From Rebecca billardiae RCC1528 (Eukaryota > Haptophyta): DNA of 64,000 nucleotides. The notes beneath the pieces are model-generated. The model ran no database searches. It saw only the letters and a program-made list of their open reading frames with translations, and was not told the origin of the DNA. The stretch's first letter is position 1; each line of letters begins with the position of its first letter. Positions 43,832 through 54,709 of this stretch are shown here, one piece after another. Location of the stretch: NCBI GenBank assembly GCA_965240325.2, contig OZ251244.1:1240001-1304000 (forward strand). The letters are read 5' to 3'. The position numbers were made by a program, and so were the translations under genes.

Positions 43832-45811
43832 ATGGCGGCGCGGCTGCTGATGAGCTGCGCGACGCTCGCTGCCGGGCTGGGCGGCACTACCCCCGGCGCG
43901 CGCACCGCGCCGCCTCCCGCGCGCCCACCGGCGTTCGCATCCGCGCTTCGCCTCCTGCGCCACGGGGACTTGGCAGCCCTCGCCGCGGCGCGTGCCGACG
44001 AGCCGGTGAGCTCTGTTCGACTGAACGGCAGAATCGTCTACTTGGTCTCGGAGACGCAGCTGGCGCGGCAGGTGTGCGTGGAGCACGCCGCGAGCTTTTC
44101 CGATCGGAACGACCGCGGCACGCACGACCTCGGCATCGTCTCCGCCGTCGGCTGCACGTGGGCCGCCAACCGACGAGCGCTCAGCGCGGCACTCATGGGC
44201 AAGCGCGCGCGACGGGCGCACGAGGCCGCAGTCCAGGCTGTCGTGAGCAGCGACGCAGCCAGCGCGCTGCTGGCGGCGTACCCGAGCGCGAGCCCCGCGC
44301 GCGAGCTCGCGCCGGCCGTGCGTGCCCTCACCGCGACGATCGTCGCGCGCATCGTTCTCGGCTGCCCTGAGGGTCCGGCGACCGATTGGAGGCCACTTGA
44401 GCGGCCGTTGGAGCGGCCTCTGGGGCGGCAGTTGGAGCGGCCGTTGGAGCGGCCTCTGCCTCCGGCGTGGCCCCGTGCCTCGGGCTCAGGGGCTCCGGCC
44501 GTCGCGGCGCCGCGCGCGCGGCGCGGCGCGGCGCTGCGCCGTCATCTCCGAGCGCTGAGACAGACTTGCGCGCACGCGGCCGCACACTCGTGGCTGCGCG
44601 CGCAGCAGTGCGCCGTGCTCGCCGCGCGGCCGCGAGCGCCCTTCTTCCGCTTCGTCGTGGCGTTCACGGGGCGCGACAGCAGAGTGGCGCGCACGCGAGC
44701 GCGGCTGCTTGCGGGCTGGGCAGGGTGTGGCCGCGGGCGCGAGGCGGAGTCGGATGCACAGCTCGTGCAGCGGGCTCTGGCGCACGCGCACGCGGCGCGG
44801 CGCGACGGCGCGCCGAGCGCCGCTGAGCAGCAGGGCGGCAGCGTGCTCGCCTGTCTTCTGGGCGCAGCCGCCGAGCCCACGCCCTCCGCCGCGGCCGCCG
44901 CCGCCTGCCCTGCGGCAGCGGCCTCAGGCTCGGCCTCGCACGGCGCGCACGACCGTGCCAAGACAACCGCTGCGGAGCCGCGCGCGCGCGCGCCGGCTGA
45001 GCCCGGTGCGCGCGCGCTGCCGCTGAGCCTGCGCACGCCGGCCGAGCCCGGGGCGCGCGCGCTGCTGCAGGACCTGCTCGTGGCGGGCTCGTCGACGACG
45101 GCGTCGGCGGCGCTCTCCGCCCTGCTGCTGCTCGAGGCGGACGACGGCGCGCGCGCGCGCGTGCTGAAGGAGTGCGCGCGCGTGCTCGGGGCAGAGGGTG
45201 GCGCGAGCGCGGCGGCGGAAGGCGGCGGTGAGGACGAGCTGCCGCCGGTAATAAAAAAAAAAAACGCGGACTTGCTGGCGGCCATGCCCTTCACCGTGGC
45301 GTGCGTGCGCGAGGCGATGCGACTCAACCCGCCCGCGCCGCTCATCTTCCGAGTCGCCAACGCAGAGGCGCGGCTCGTCGGCCCGGCGGGTGAGGCGCTG
45401 CTGGTCGCGCCGGGCTCGGCGGTGGTGATGAGCTCGCGGCTGCTCAGCACGGACCCGCGTGCGTGGCCCCGCCCGCACGCGTTTTGGCCCGAGCGCTGGC
45501 TGGGCGGCGGCGGCGGCGGCGGCGGCGCAGTGGGGCCGTCCGCGCCCGCGCTGTCCGAGATGTCGTTCGGGGCAGGGCCGCGCGCGTGCGTGGGCGAGCA
45601 GATGGCCATGACCATCGCACCGCTCCTCGTCGGCCACGTGCTGAGGCAGCGCGTCGCCATGGCCGTTGCCAGCGCGCCGCCGTCGGCCGCCGCGCCGTCG
45701 CCGTCGGCCGCGGACCGTGACGGCGACGCGCCGGCGCCGGCGTCGCCAGCGGTGCCCCGGACTGACGGGCCGACGCAGCGGCAGACCAGTCCGCGGCCAC
45801 GGTGCCAATGA
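43832..45811 (+). CDS. Cytochrome P450 monooxygenase
   Basis: A single exon encodes 659 aa. Motifs in order: C-helix WxxxR (Trp110-Arg114, WAANR); I-helix AGSSTT (418-423); K-helix ExxR (Glu494-Arg497, REAMR); PERW (553-556); and the haem loop FGAGPRACVG (579-588), with Cys586 as the axial thiolate. P450s use NADPH-derived electrons to insert oxygen into lipids, sterols or xenobiotics, normally at the ER. The N-terminus is only weakly hydrophobic. The protein is about 150 residues longer than usual. The excess lies between residues about 185 and 405 and is low complexity, including five imperfect five-residue units (LERPL type) and Ala/Pro-rich stretches. A run of 12 A (about 45254-45265) keeps the frame. 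In the I-helix, the usual acid before Thr is Ser. Substrate and CYP family are not assigned. Confidence 0.9.
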   Translation: MAARLLMSCATLAAGLGGTTPGARTAPPPARPPAFASALRLLRHGDLAALAAARADEPVSSVRLNGRIVYLVSETQLARQVCVEHAASFSDRNDRGTHDLGIVSAVGCTWAANRRALSAALMGKRARRAHEAAVQAVVSSDAASALLAAYPSASPARELAPAVRALTATIVARIVLGCPEGPATDWRPLERPLERPLGRQLERPLERPLPPAWPRASGSGAPAVAAPRARRGAALRRHLRALRQTCAHAAAHSWLRAQQCAVLAARPRAPFFRFVVAFTGRDSRVARTRARLLAGWAGCGRGREAESDAQLVQRALAHAHAARRDGAPSAAEQQGGSVLACLLGAAAEPTPSAAAAAACPAAAASGSASHGAHDRAKTTAAEPRARAPAEPGARALPLSLRTPAEPGARALLQDLLVAGSSTTASAALSALLLLEADDGARARVLKECARVLGAEGGASAAAEGGGEDELPPVIKKKNADLLAAMPFTVACVREAMRLNPPAPLIFRVANAEARLVGPAGEALLVAPGSAVVMSSRLLSTDPRAWPRPHAFWPERWLGGGGGGGGAVGPSAPALSEMSFGAGPRACVGEQMAMTIAPLLVGHVLRQRVAMAVASAPPSAAAPSPSAADRDGDAPAPASPAVPRTDGPTQRQTSPRPRCQ

Positions 45812-48587
45812 CTTCACCCCGGACCACTGCACTGCACCAGCAGCACCCGTGTAAGCCCGTCACTTGCGGCCCGTCTGCTCTGGCCTCTGGGCGAACTCTC
45901 GCTGATGCGGCGCCAATGCCGACACGTCACGGTCACACAGGACAGTGCCGGTGCGGACTGCCGGGACGCGCCGCCGCGGAGTGCATCTGCAGCATCATCA
46001 TTACATCGTCAAGACGCGCCAGCTGATCGATCCGTGTCAACCGCAGTGTCAAGCTGCATGCCGATACCGACAGCTATCCGATACGCCGTTCACGTCGTTG
46101 TCCATAAAATACTTACGCCTACCGGCGGTACGTAGCCGTAGGGCGTAGTCTGAGTCAGACAGAGAGTCTGTGTAGTACGTCTCAGTAGCCTGGTCCAAAC
46201 GCACTGGAGCACTTTCGGGGATTTTATCGCCAAATGAATGCGGGCCCCTAGGCACGCGCTCACACCCGGAAACAGCGTAACAAATGGGCCCAGCCCGGGC
46301 GGAGCAAAAGTTTCGGCCTAAAAATCGCATCCGCGGCCCGTCGTGAGCGTGCGCGCGCGCGCCGCGGACAGCTACGGACACATAGAGAATCGTCAGTCCG
46401 AATGTGGGTAAGTACTTAGCCGAAATGAGCCCAAACGCACGAACTTACTTATTGGCGTACGTCGAGGCGAGCATGAACCCTGGTACAGGCCATTAGGATG
46501 GGCTGTGGTCTGTGCTGCAAGTGGCCGTACTCAACTACTGCAAGATCGACAATATTACCCATTTATACCCGCATATTATGGGCAATGTACCCGCATAAAT
46601 ATGCGGTCTTGACCTGTATAATTAAAATAACACTATGTCGTTACACATTCGCCATAGGTGGGTAGCTGTCCCAGGCTGCACGATTAGTGCGGCGCTCGGG
46701 GTGCAGTGGTCGGACGAGGCTCCGCCTGGCCTTCCGCGCACTCCTGCAGACAAGAAGAGGGCCGGACTCCCACCCGGCCAGGCGTGCGGCAGTCGGTCAG
46801 GTGCTGGACCTGGTCTGGAGACCATCTCCTGCGTGGCGACTGGCCGATATGCGGCACAACGCGCGCCGCCGTGAGCCACACGGCAGGTTCGCAACGGATC
46901 CGGTTCGCGTGTCCACGGCGGCGTGCATCGAGTCATTCAAGCTGTCAAGTCGCGTGCCACGCCCGCCCTTTCACTTGGGGCATCAGTACTGCCTACAACG
47001 ACGACATGTGCGTCCTTAGATGAGGCATAATCGCGATTCTAGCTGCCCGTCCAAGGGTCAGATCGCACGTCTTTGCTCGCCCGACAGCCTCAACGGCGGA
47101 CTGATATGATCCGCGGGTGACGATGCGACCGCTTCGAGTGCGCCTACGGCCACCACCGGGGTGGGGATCGTTCATGGGCACCCTCTGCGTGCCATGACAT
47201 GCTCTGGCCGTGCGTGGTGACTTGGCCCACCGCGCGTAAACGGGAAAGACACCCGAGCACGTGCTTCCGAGCCACCCGAATGGCACAATGTGCCACCCAT
47301 GGACACCAAACACGTGCCAGAGCGCGAGCCTTGCGTGCTGGAGTAGCTGCACGACACCGAGGAAGACGTATGCGCGCTCTCAACCATCTTCAAGCGACGA
47401 CTCCGTCGACTCTGCCTCGCAGACCGCGGTACGATCCTTGACCTTGTGCTCGCAGCAAAGGCCATGACGGTAAAGCAGCACCCAGGCGATGGGAGTCAGC
47501 CGGCAGCCACCACACTGCGACTGTACACACCCAGCCCCGCAAGGCGAGCCATCCTGCTCGCCACCAGCCCGTCATACAGCTCCACGAGGAGCACAAATCG
47601 ACAGCCGCCGCTCAGGACGACCCATGCGCGAACGTGACGGGACTGGCCGGATGAAGCGTTGGCGATGCGCAGCGCGCCCAACGCTGGTGGTGGCATCGAA
47701 TACATGCTAGGGGTAGGCGGTGGCCGACACGAGCCGTCGCGTGGCCCGCATATTACCCGAGGTGGCCCGTCTCGAAGGCGCGGCGCAACCCAGCAGGTGA
47801 GCGTTCGACGCACGCCGTCGGGCGAGAAGTCGACCTGGCGACGGACCGCGGGCGGCGGAAGCAACGCAGACATGTCGCTCAAGGTGTGCACGCACACCAC
47901 CGGGGCACCCGAACGATGTGTCCAGCACTACACCTGACATGAGGCGGCGCAGTCGTCCAGTCAAGGCTCTCGAGCCCCTTCCGACCTTCGTCGCGGCGAG
48001 CCGTCGGACGGCCGGTGGCGATTTTTGACGAGCGCGACGAGCGACGAGAAAAATCGGGAGAAATGAGGCGCCCAAAATCCGAAAAAGGCTTTTTCAATGG
48101 CGAAAATCGAGATGGACCAGGCTAGTCTCAGGCTCTCAAGCGCTAGAGTGAGAGCCAGAGAGAGAGATCGAGAGAGAGAGAGGTGGCATCAACAAGGGCG
48201 ACTGCGGGCGGCTATCTGAGACACGGCGCGAGCCGCATTACGACCCGTGGCTCCGAAGTCTGGCCGGCTGAGACGGTGAGAGGATGGGACCAGCCGCCCG
48301 GAGCGTGCGCCAGCCGCGTTCGTGCCCGAGACCCGCGCCGGTCACGGGTGCCGCGTGAGGCGATGGTGAGAGAGTCGTGCCAGGCGAACGCGGGGCCGGC
48401 TCACGACGCCCGCGTGCGGGCGATCACCCCGCTTCAGCCAGCAAGCAGACCCCGCGGCGGTCACGCGTCGCGGGCCAGGGAGGCGTAGGCAGCTCATGCC
48501 GCCGCTGTCGATTCGAGCAGCGACCGGCGCCGCGCTTGCATCGGCGTGCGGCGCGCGTGCCAGCCGGCCGCGGCTCGCGGCGCGCGC
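45812..48587. other. Intergenic region, no supported gene
   Basis: Mixed GC content. A GA-rich microsatellite lies at 48145-48182. Around 46540-46610 there are partly palindromic ACCCGCATA and TATGCGGT motifs. Frames around 46690-47940 are short and broken; decayed mobile DNA is possible but no motif is identified. Confidence 0.55.
48145..48182 (+). repeat. (GA)n-rich microsatellite
   Basis: Imperfect GA repeat with TC and CC interruptions. Confidence 0.9.
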
Positions 48588-49079
48588 CTAGATGTTGAGC
48601 GCGGCTGCCATGGCCTGGTACACCTCCAGTCCGATCTCCGCCTGCGCCTTCTCCACCTCGTCCGAGGTGCTCGCCACGGCCGCCGTGTACTCGGCGACGC
48701 CCTTCTTCACCTCGTCTGGGTCGAGGTCGTCGAGCGGCACGGCCTCGACGGCCTGGACGTCGAGTGAGGAGTCCGGCTTGACGTACGCAAAGCCGCCCGA
48801 GACGAAGAACTGCTTCAGCTCGGTGTCGCCCTCCTGCTCCTGCACCGCCACGACGCCCGGCTTCATCGCCGCGATCGTCGGCACGTGATCCTTGAGCACG
48901 CCAAACACACCCGACGCGCCCGGCACAATCACCATCTGCACGGGTGCTGCGGCGTAGATGGCCTGGGACGGGATGGAGAAGTTGAACTTGAGCTTCGTCG
49001 CGAACGCCGCGTCCGTCTCCGCCGCCGCCGCCTCGGAGGCCAGGCCGCGTGCGGCTCGCAGCAGCGCGTTGCGGAACAT
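48588..49079 (-). CDS. ATP5F1D: Mitochondrial ATP synthase F1 delta subunit (bacterial epsilon homologue)
   Basis: A single exon encodes 163 aa. It starts with an amphipathic, Arg-containing presequence with no acidic residues (MFRNALLRAARGLASEAAA), typical of mitochondrial import. The beta-sandwich domain follows (about residues 28-115), with the family segments LKFNFSIPSQAIY, VIVPGASGVFGVLKDHVPTI and FFVSGGFAYV. The C-terminal helical hairpin has the Asp/Glu/Ala-rich composition seen in delta/epsilon subunits. The subunit sits in the central stalk with gamma and couples rotation of the c-ring to F1. Length matches the family. The ATG at 49079 was chosen because the presequence begins there; the frame is open upstream but has no targeting character. 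It is divergent from the beta-galactosidase gene. Confidence 0.95.
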   Translation of the reverse strand: MFRNALLRAARGLASEAAAAETDAAFATKLKFNFSIPSQAIYAAAPVQMVIVPGASGVFGVLKDHVPTIAAMKPGVVAVQEQEGDTELKQFFVSGGFAYVKPDSSLDVQAVEAVPLDDLDPDEVKKGVAEYTAAVASTSDEVEKAQAEIGLEVYQAMAAALNI

Positions 49080-49542
49080 GGCGGCGAGCGAGAGCTCGGG
49101 AGGTGCTCCTCGGCACAGCAGCCCCAAGATTGGCGAGGGCCGACGATGACTGCGCGCAAGGCACGAGTCCGGGGCAGCGGGCCGGACTTCAGAAGTACTG
49201 CAGCAGCCGGGCTCGCCACGGCGCCGCTTCGTCACGAGCGGCTCCAGACTTCTCTGGCGCATTTGCGAGTCGCCGACGAACAATGCGGCGATCGCGGGGC
49301 GAAACAAATTTCAGGTGGGCCAATCGCCGCCCCGCGTCCGTGTTTGTTGCGCCCGAACTTGTGGCGCCCGGCAGCTGTGGCAGCCGACGAGCGACCTCCA
49401 AGGCCGCCGCCGCCTCTCACGACCGGCCGCGCCCTCGCTCGAGGCGCGCCCGCGCGTGCGCCGTCGAGCGCGCGCACGCCGCCGTCGCGCTCCGCGCGTG
49501 GCCGCCCACGCCCTCGGCCCGCCGCACCGGCACCGAGCGCGC
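49080..49542. promoter_or_regulatory. Divergent promoter region, ATP synthase delta / beta-galactosidase
   Basis: 463 bp lie between the two start codons and must contain both transcription starts. No TATA-like element or defined factor site is recognised. Confidence 0.5.
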
Positions 49543-52500
49543 ATGGCCGACGCCGAGCAGATGACGTCCGCAGGGCCGCCGGGCGCGCCGCCGGGCGCGC
49601 CCGGCCTCGGCCGCTCGCACTCGAGCCCGGCGCTGCCGCCGCCGCCGCTCGGGCTCAGCCCGCCCGAGATCAAGAAGACCGTCTCGCTGCGCAGCAACAC
49701 CTCGAGCGCGCCGCGCATGCCCCACCACTACGAGCTCGGCGAGCACGGCGGCACGATCTCTTGGGACGCGGGCTCCTTGATTCTCGACGGCAAGCGCACG
49801 CTGATCTTCTCGGGCGAGTTCCACTACTGGCGCTTCCCGGACGCGTCGGAGTGGGAGAGCGTGCTGCGCTCGTACCTCGCCGCCGGGCTCAACGCCGTCC
49901 GCATCTACTTCCACTGGGGCTTCCACTCGCCGCGGCGCGGCGTGTACCGGTTTGGCGGCAACCGCGACGTGGACGGCTTGCTGGCGCTGTGCGAGCGGCT
50001 GGGTCTGTACGTGCTCGCGGCGCCGGGGCCGTACATCTGCGCGGAGACGTCGGGCGGCGGCTTCCCCTACTGGCTGCTCGAGGACCGCTCCGTCCGCATC
50101 CGGCACATGGCGACCACGGGCGTACTCAAGTATGACGAAACCTTCATGGACGCCTGCTCCGAGTGGTACGAGCACATCGTGCCGCATCTCGCGCGGCACG
50201 AGATCACGAAGCGCGGCGGCGGCGCGGGCGGGCGCGGCTGCGTGATCCTGTTCCAGGTGGACAACGAGCTCTTCGAGAAGAAGATCATCCCGCTCGGCCT
50301 GCACCGCCACATGTACGAGCTCTCCACGAAGGCGCGCTCGCTCGGCGTGACCGTCCCGTTTTTCCACGACGACGGCCTCCTCTGGGGCTCGTGGCTGGGC
50401 GGCGACTCGGAGAAGAAGTACTCGGTGGACCTGTACGGGTTCAACCTGTACGTGATCTTCGCGCCCGGCTCGGTCTGGGGCGGCAAGGCCTCCGCGGAGA
50501 AGACCCTCGCGGCGTGGAGCGCCAAGGACTTCGTCGGGATGGTCGACGGGATCGAGACGGGATTTCGGAACCTCGGCCGCGCCGCAATCACGTCGCCCAT
50601 TTTTATTCCCGAGCTGCAGGCGGGGTGGTTCAACCGGTGGGGGCTGAAGCAGGGGTTCGACGACCTGTACCAGTTCTACGGCGAGACGTTCATGCAGCTC
50701 CTCCTCGCCTCCGTCCTCGCGCAGGGCTGCTCCCTCGCCTCCATGTACACGTTCTGCGGCGGGACTAACTGGGGAGCGCTGCCCGACCCGGACGTGTACA
50801 CGAGCTATGACTACGCCGCGCCTCTGCGTGAGTACCGGCACCCGTCGACGAAGCTGGCGCTGCTGCGCTCGCACGTGATCAACCCGGTGCGCGCGCTGGA
50901 GTACGACTTCGCCACCGCGCACGCCGTCGGCGAGGGCACCGCGCTCGGCGCGCGCTGCGTCGCGCTCGACGGCGCCGCGCCTTCGTTCGAGGGGTTTCCA
51001 CTGCTGGCCAAGCAGCGCTCGTCCGCGCGCGGCGTGCAGCTGTGCCTGCTGCGCAACCTCGCGCCGTCGGGGAAGGCGCGGCGCGTGGCGCTGCACCTGG
51101 GCGGCGCGCACGCGCACGCCGAGCTCGAGCCGCGCACCGCCTTCTTCGCCATCGGCCACGTCTACCAGTCCTCGCCCTACCTGCTGCTGTCCGGTGTGCC
51201 CGTGCTGAGCTACGGTCGGTATGGTGGCGCGGCGGCGGGCGGCGGCGCGGGCGCGGCGCCCGGCGCGGGCGCGGCGCGGCGCGCGGCGGGGGCCGGCGCG
51301 GCGGGGCCGGGCGGCGGGTCGGACGGCGCGGCGACGCCGCCGTCCGGTGGCGGCGCCGGCGTCGACCCCGCCGCCGAGGACGTGTACATCGTGCGATGCG
51401 TACCCACCGCCTCGATGTGCTTTAGAGGCCACCTCGCCGTTCTGAGCGCGAGCGCGCTGCCTCGCACGGGCCTGCCCGCGGCCGACGCGGCGGCGAGCGC
51501 GACGCCGGCCAAGCTGGTGCGGTTGGAGCACGGGTACGCGCACGTGGAGTACCCCGACGAGGCGGGGCTCGGGCTGCTGGGCACGGGCGGCCGCTCGCTC
51601 GTCGCCGGCTGCCTGCCCGTGCGCCGCCAGCGCTACCGGCGGGCGGCGGCGGCCGCGGCCGCGGCAAAGGCCGCCGCGCGGGCCTCTCCGATTGGTATGC
51701 GCGCGCGCGCGCTCCGGGCGAACCTCGAGGGCGTGGCGGAGGGCGACGAGCGCGGCGGCTCGGCGAAGCGGCCGCCGGGCTCGGCGAAGGCGTCCCTCCC
51801 CTCCGTCGCCTCCGACTCCGCGCTCTCCGAGCTCGACTCAGTCGACGAAGAGCCGCTGACTTGGGTGTGGCTACTGCAGCCGTGCGCCGTTCGTCTCACG
51901 GTCGCCGCGCCGCCTCCGGATGAGCCGTTCCGCTCGTCGGCGCTGTCGGGGCGGGGCGCGTCGGCGGCGCCGGCGGCCGGCGCGCCGCGCCCGTCCTCCG
52001 CCGGCCGAGGCTCGCGCACCGCGCTGCTCGTCTGCCTGGGCGACGCCGAGGCGCCGACGGTTCACACCCACCACGGCAGTGACGGGTCGTTTGGGGCGTG
52101 CTGGGGAGTGACGGCGGCGCACTTCGCGGCCGATGGCTCGTCGGTGCGGGTGACCGCGACGGGGCAGCAGGTGGCGACGATCCTGCCGCCGGCGGGCCGC
52201 GCGCCCAAGCCCGCGCGACCGCTCGAGCCCGCCAAGTGGGCGGCCGGCGCGGCCGCCGCGCCGCCGCCGCCCGCAGACGCGTGCAGCGCCACACCAGCGC
52301 TCGCGGTGCCGCCGCCCAAGCTGCCGCCCTCGCCCGCGCTCACAGCGCTGTGCAGCTGCGTGGTCGGGCTCGCGACGCCGCCCTCCGCCGAGCTCGAGGC
52401 GCCGCTCGCGCTCACGCCGTGGGAGGGGACCACCTTCGACTGGGGCAAGATCAGTTGGAAGGAGGTGCGCGGCGCAGCGCGCGCGCACCGCGCGCGCACC

Positions 52501-54709
52501 GCGCACCGCGCGGGCCGCGCGCGCCGCGCGCGCCGCGCGCACCGTGCGTGGCGCACGCGCCGCGCTCGCCCGCCGCGCGGGCTTGCTGTGTGGGCTCTGT
52601 GTGCGCGTGTGTGTGCCCCGCACGCGCCGCACGCGCACCGCGCGCCTTGCGTGCTGCGTTGCGGCTCGGGCGCTGTGGGCCACGGCCGCGCTGCCGCGCG
52701 CGGCGCGCGCGCGCGCGGGTTGCTGCTCCCGGCCGGTGCGCGAACGAGCTGACGCAAACACGTGCACGCGTGCGCCTCCGTCCGCGGCGGCGCCGCGCCG
52801 CCGGCGCGCGCGCGCGCGCGTGCAGATCGACATCAAGAAGTACGTCGAGCGCGACTCGCTCTACTCGGGCCTCAACGGCGGGCTCTCGTTCTATCGGTGC
52901 ACTTTTGAATGCGCCGGAGGTTCCGCAAAGAACATTCGGCTGCGGCTGAACGCGCGGCACCGCGTGGCGATCTACTGCAACGGCGGGTACGTGGGCTCGG
53001 AGACGATCTACGCGTCCGCGATGCTCAAGGCGGGCGCGCCGAACGGGCCGGATATCACGCCCGCGGGTGCGCGCGCCGCGCGCGCGCCGCGCCGCGCCGC
53101 GCCGCGCCGCGCCGCGCCGCGCCGCGCCGTACCGCTCTGCGCGCGCTCACTGCCCGCCGCGCCGCTCGCCCCCCCAGGCGCGCGAGTGTACCCGCTCCGC
53201 CACCTGCTCACGCGCGGCACGAACGAGCTGCGCGTGATCGTGCACTCCTTCGGCCAGAGCCGGTACGGATGCGCCCCGAGCGCCCCGCTGCCATCGTGTT
53301 CGCGATTCTTTTTCCCGTCCTTTGTTCTACTCAGCGCCGCGCTCTTTTTTTTTTAATCCATTGCTTGGCGCTGCTCGTGCTGCTGCTGCTGTGTCGTGCG
53401 CGATGCCCGCGCGCGGTGCGGCGCGGTGCGGCACGGCCCGCCCACCCGGCCCGCACGCCCTCCCACCCGCGCGCACACGCTCACACCCCCGTCCCCACCA
53501 CCGCTCCTCCCAACCCTACCCCTACCCGTACCCTAACCCTACCCCTATACCCACCAGCTGCCCTGTGATTCTTGACGATGCACGGAACCCGCGCGGAATC
53601 CTCAGCGCTTCGCTCAAGGGCGGCGCGGCGGCCGTGCGCTGGGCCATCGGCGGGTTGGACTGCAAGCAGCTCGACAACGCCTTCGCCACGGACGGCGTGC
53701 CGCCCGAGGCCCTCGGCACCGCCTTCACGCCGCTGCCATCGCCAGACTTGGTGCAGCCGGCGGCGGCGGCGGCGGCGGCGGCGGCAGACGCGGGCACTGC
53801 TGCGGGCGCGCGCGGCGCGGCTTTCACGCTCACGCGCGAGCAGGGGCTCGTGCACGCGCGCGCGGCGTTCACGCGGCCGCCGCCGCCCAAGCCCACGCCG
53901 GAGGGCGGCGCCGTGCGCCTCCCGCTCCGCGCCACGCTCGAGGGCAGCGCGTCCGCATATCTCTCTCTGAATGGCACGCCGGTCTGCCGGTACCACGGAG
54001 ACATGGGACCGCAAACAAGTTTCTTTCTGCCGGACGGTGCGTGCGCGCGTAGCTAACCTAGGCTGCGGTGTGGGCAGGGCTGTGTGCGAGGGTCGGGGTG
54101 CGCCGCGCGACGCGCCGCGCGCCTGCGCGAGGGCGAGGGCTGCGGACTAGGGGCTTCACCCCAGCGCGCGCTCGGAGCGCGGCCTGGGTTAGGGTAGGGT
54201 TAGGGTTAGGGTTAGGCCGGGGCGTGCGCGCGCGGTGAGCGGCGTGTGCGCGCGCCGCGGCGTGGCGGGCGGGCGGGCGGGCGGCGGGCGCCGCGTGGCC
54301 GGAGCGCAGCCGCCCAAGCGCCGCCGCCGTGCCGCTCACGGCCGCGCCACACTCCCACCGCGCGCCCACGCGCTGCGCCGCCGCTGCTGCGCCGCCGCTG
54401 CACCTTGCTTACCCATGCTGCCGCCGCCGCGCGCCCGCTGCTGCCGCCGCCGCGCCGCGCGCCCGCCGCTGCCGCCGCCGCGCGCCCGCCGCTGCCGCCG
54501 CCGCGCGCCTGCCGCTGCGCGCAGGCCTCCTCAAGCCCCCGGGCCAGCCCAACGTGCTCACGCTGACCGCGCACACCACGCAGCCCACCACCGTGCTTCG
54601 CGTGCGCGTGCGCCCGTACGACATTGACATGCGTTCGGGTAACATTGTCGAGACGGCCGCGGGCGGCAAGCCGCTGCAGACTACGTCAGTCGACCTGTCC
54701 TTCGCCTAA
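49543..54709 (+). CDS. GH35 beta-galactosidase, 5 exons
   Basis: Exons: 49543-52464, 52826-53066, 53178-53262, 53558-54036, 54525-54709; GT-AG introns, all joins in frame, 1303 aa. The N-terminal 60 residues are disordered with no signal peptide. The TIM-barrel catalytic domain follows: FSGEFHYWRFP (89-99), IYFHWGFHSP (121-130), APGPYICAETSGGGFPYWL (160-178), FQVDNE (237-242; acid/base Glu242) and IPELQAGW (355-362; nucleophile Glu357). The family's usual QxENE reads QVDNE here. Later parts match galactose-binding jelly-roll domains typical of long plant-like GH35 enzymes (exon 2 RLRLNARHRVAIYCNGGYVG; exon 3 GTNELRVIVHSFGQSR). Low-complexity Gly/Ala/Pro insertions occur at about 565-610 and 690-800. 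It removes terminal beta-galactose from glycans; a cytosolic or unconventional location is suggested by the missing leader. Confidence 0.92.
53511..53553 (+). repeat. Telomere-like CCCTAA-type array in galactosidase intron 3
   Basis: AACCCTACCCCTACCCGTAC, then CCTAACCCTACCCCTATACC, ending a few bases before the acceptor AG at 53556-53557. It would also serve as the polypyrimidine tract. Confidence 0.85.
54186..54217 (+). repeat. Telomere-like TTAGGG array in galactosidase intron 4
   Basis: GGGTTAGGGTAGGGTTAGGG followed by TTAGGGTTAGG lies in the 488-bp intron 54037-54524. One unit lacks a T and an A. It is in the opposite (G-rich) orientation to the array in intron 3. Confidence 0.95.

Noticed and set aside
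47170-47940. Possible decayed copia gag-pol between P450 and ATP synthase
   Set aside because: Short frames on both strands, but no protease, integrase, RT or RNase H motif could be identified.
49417-51543. 708-codon minus-strand open frame
   Set aside because: It is antisense to the beta-galactosidase exon 1. High GC at third codon positions of the real gene removes stops on the other strand; the translation is Arg/Ala-rich and featureless.
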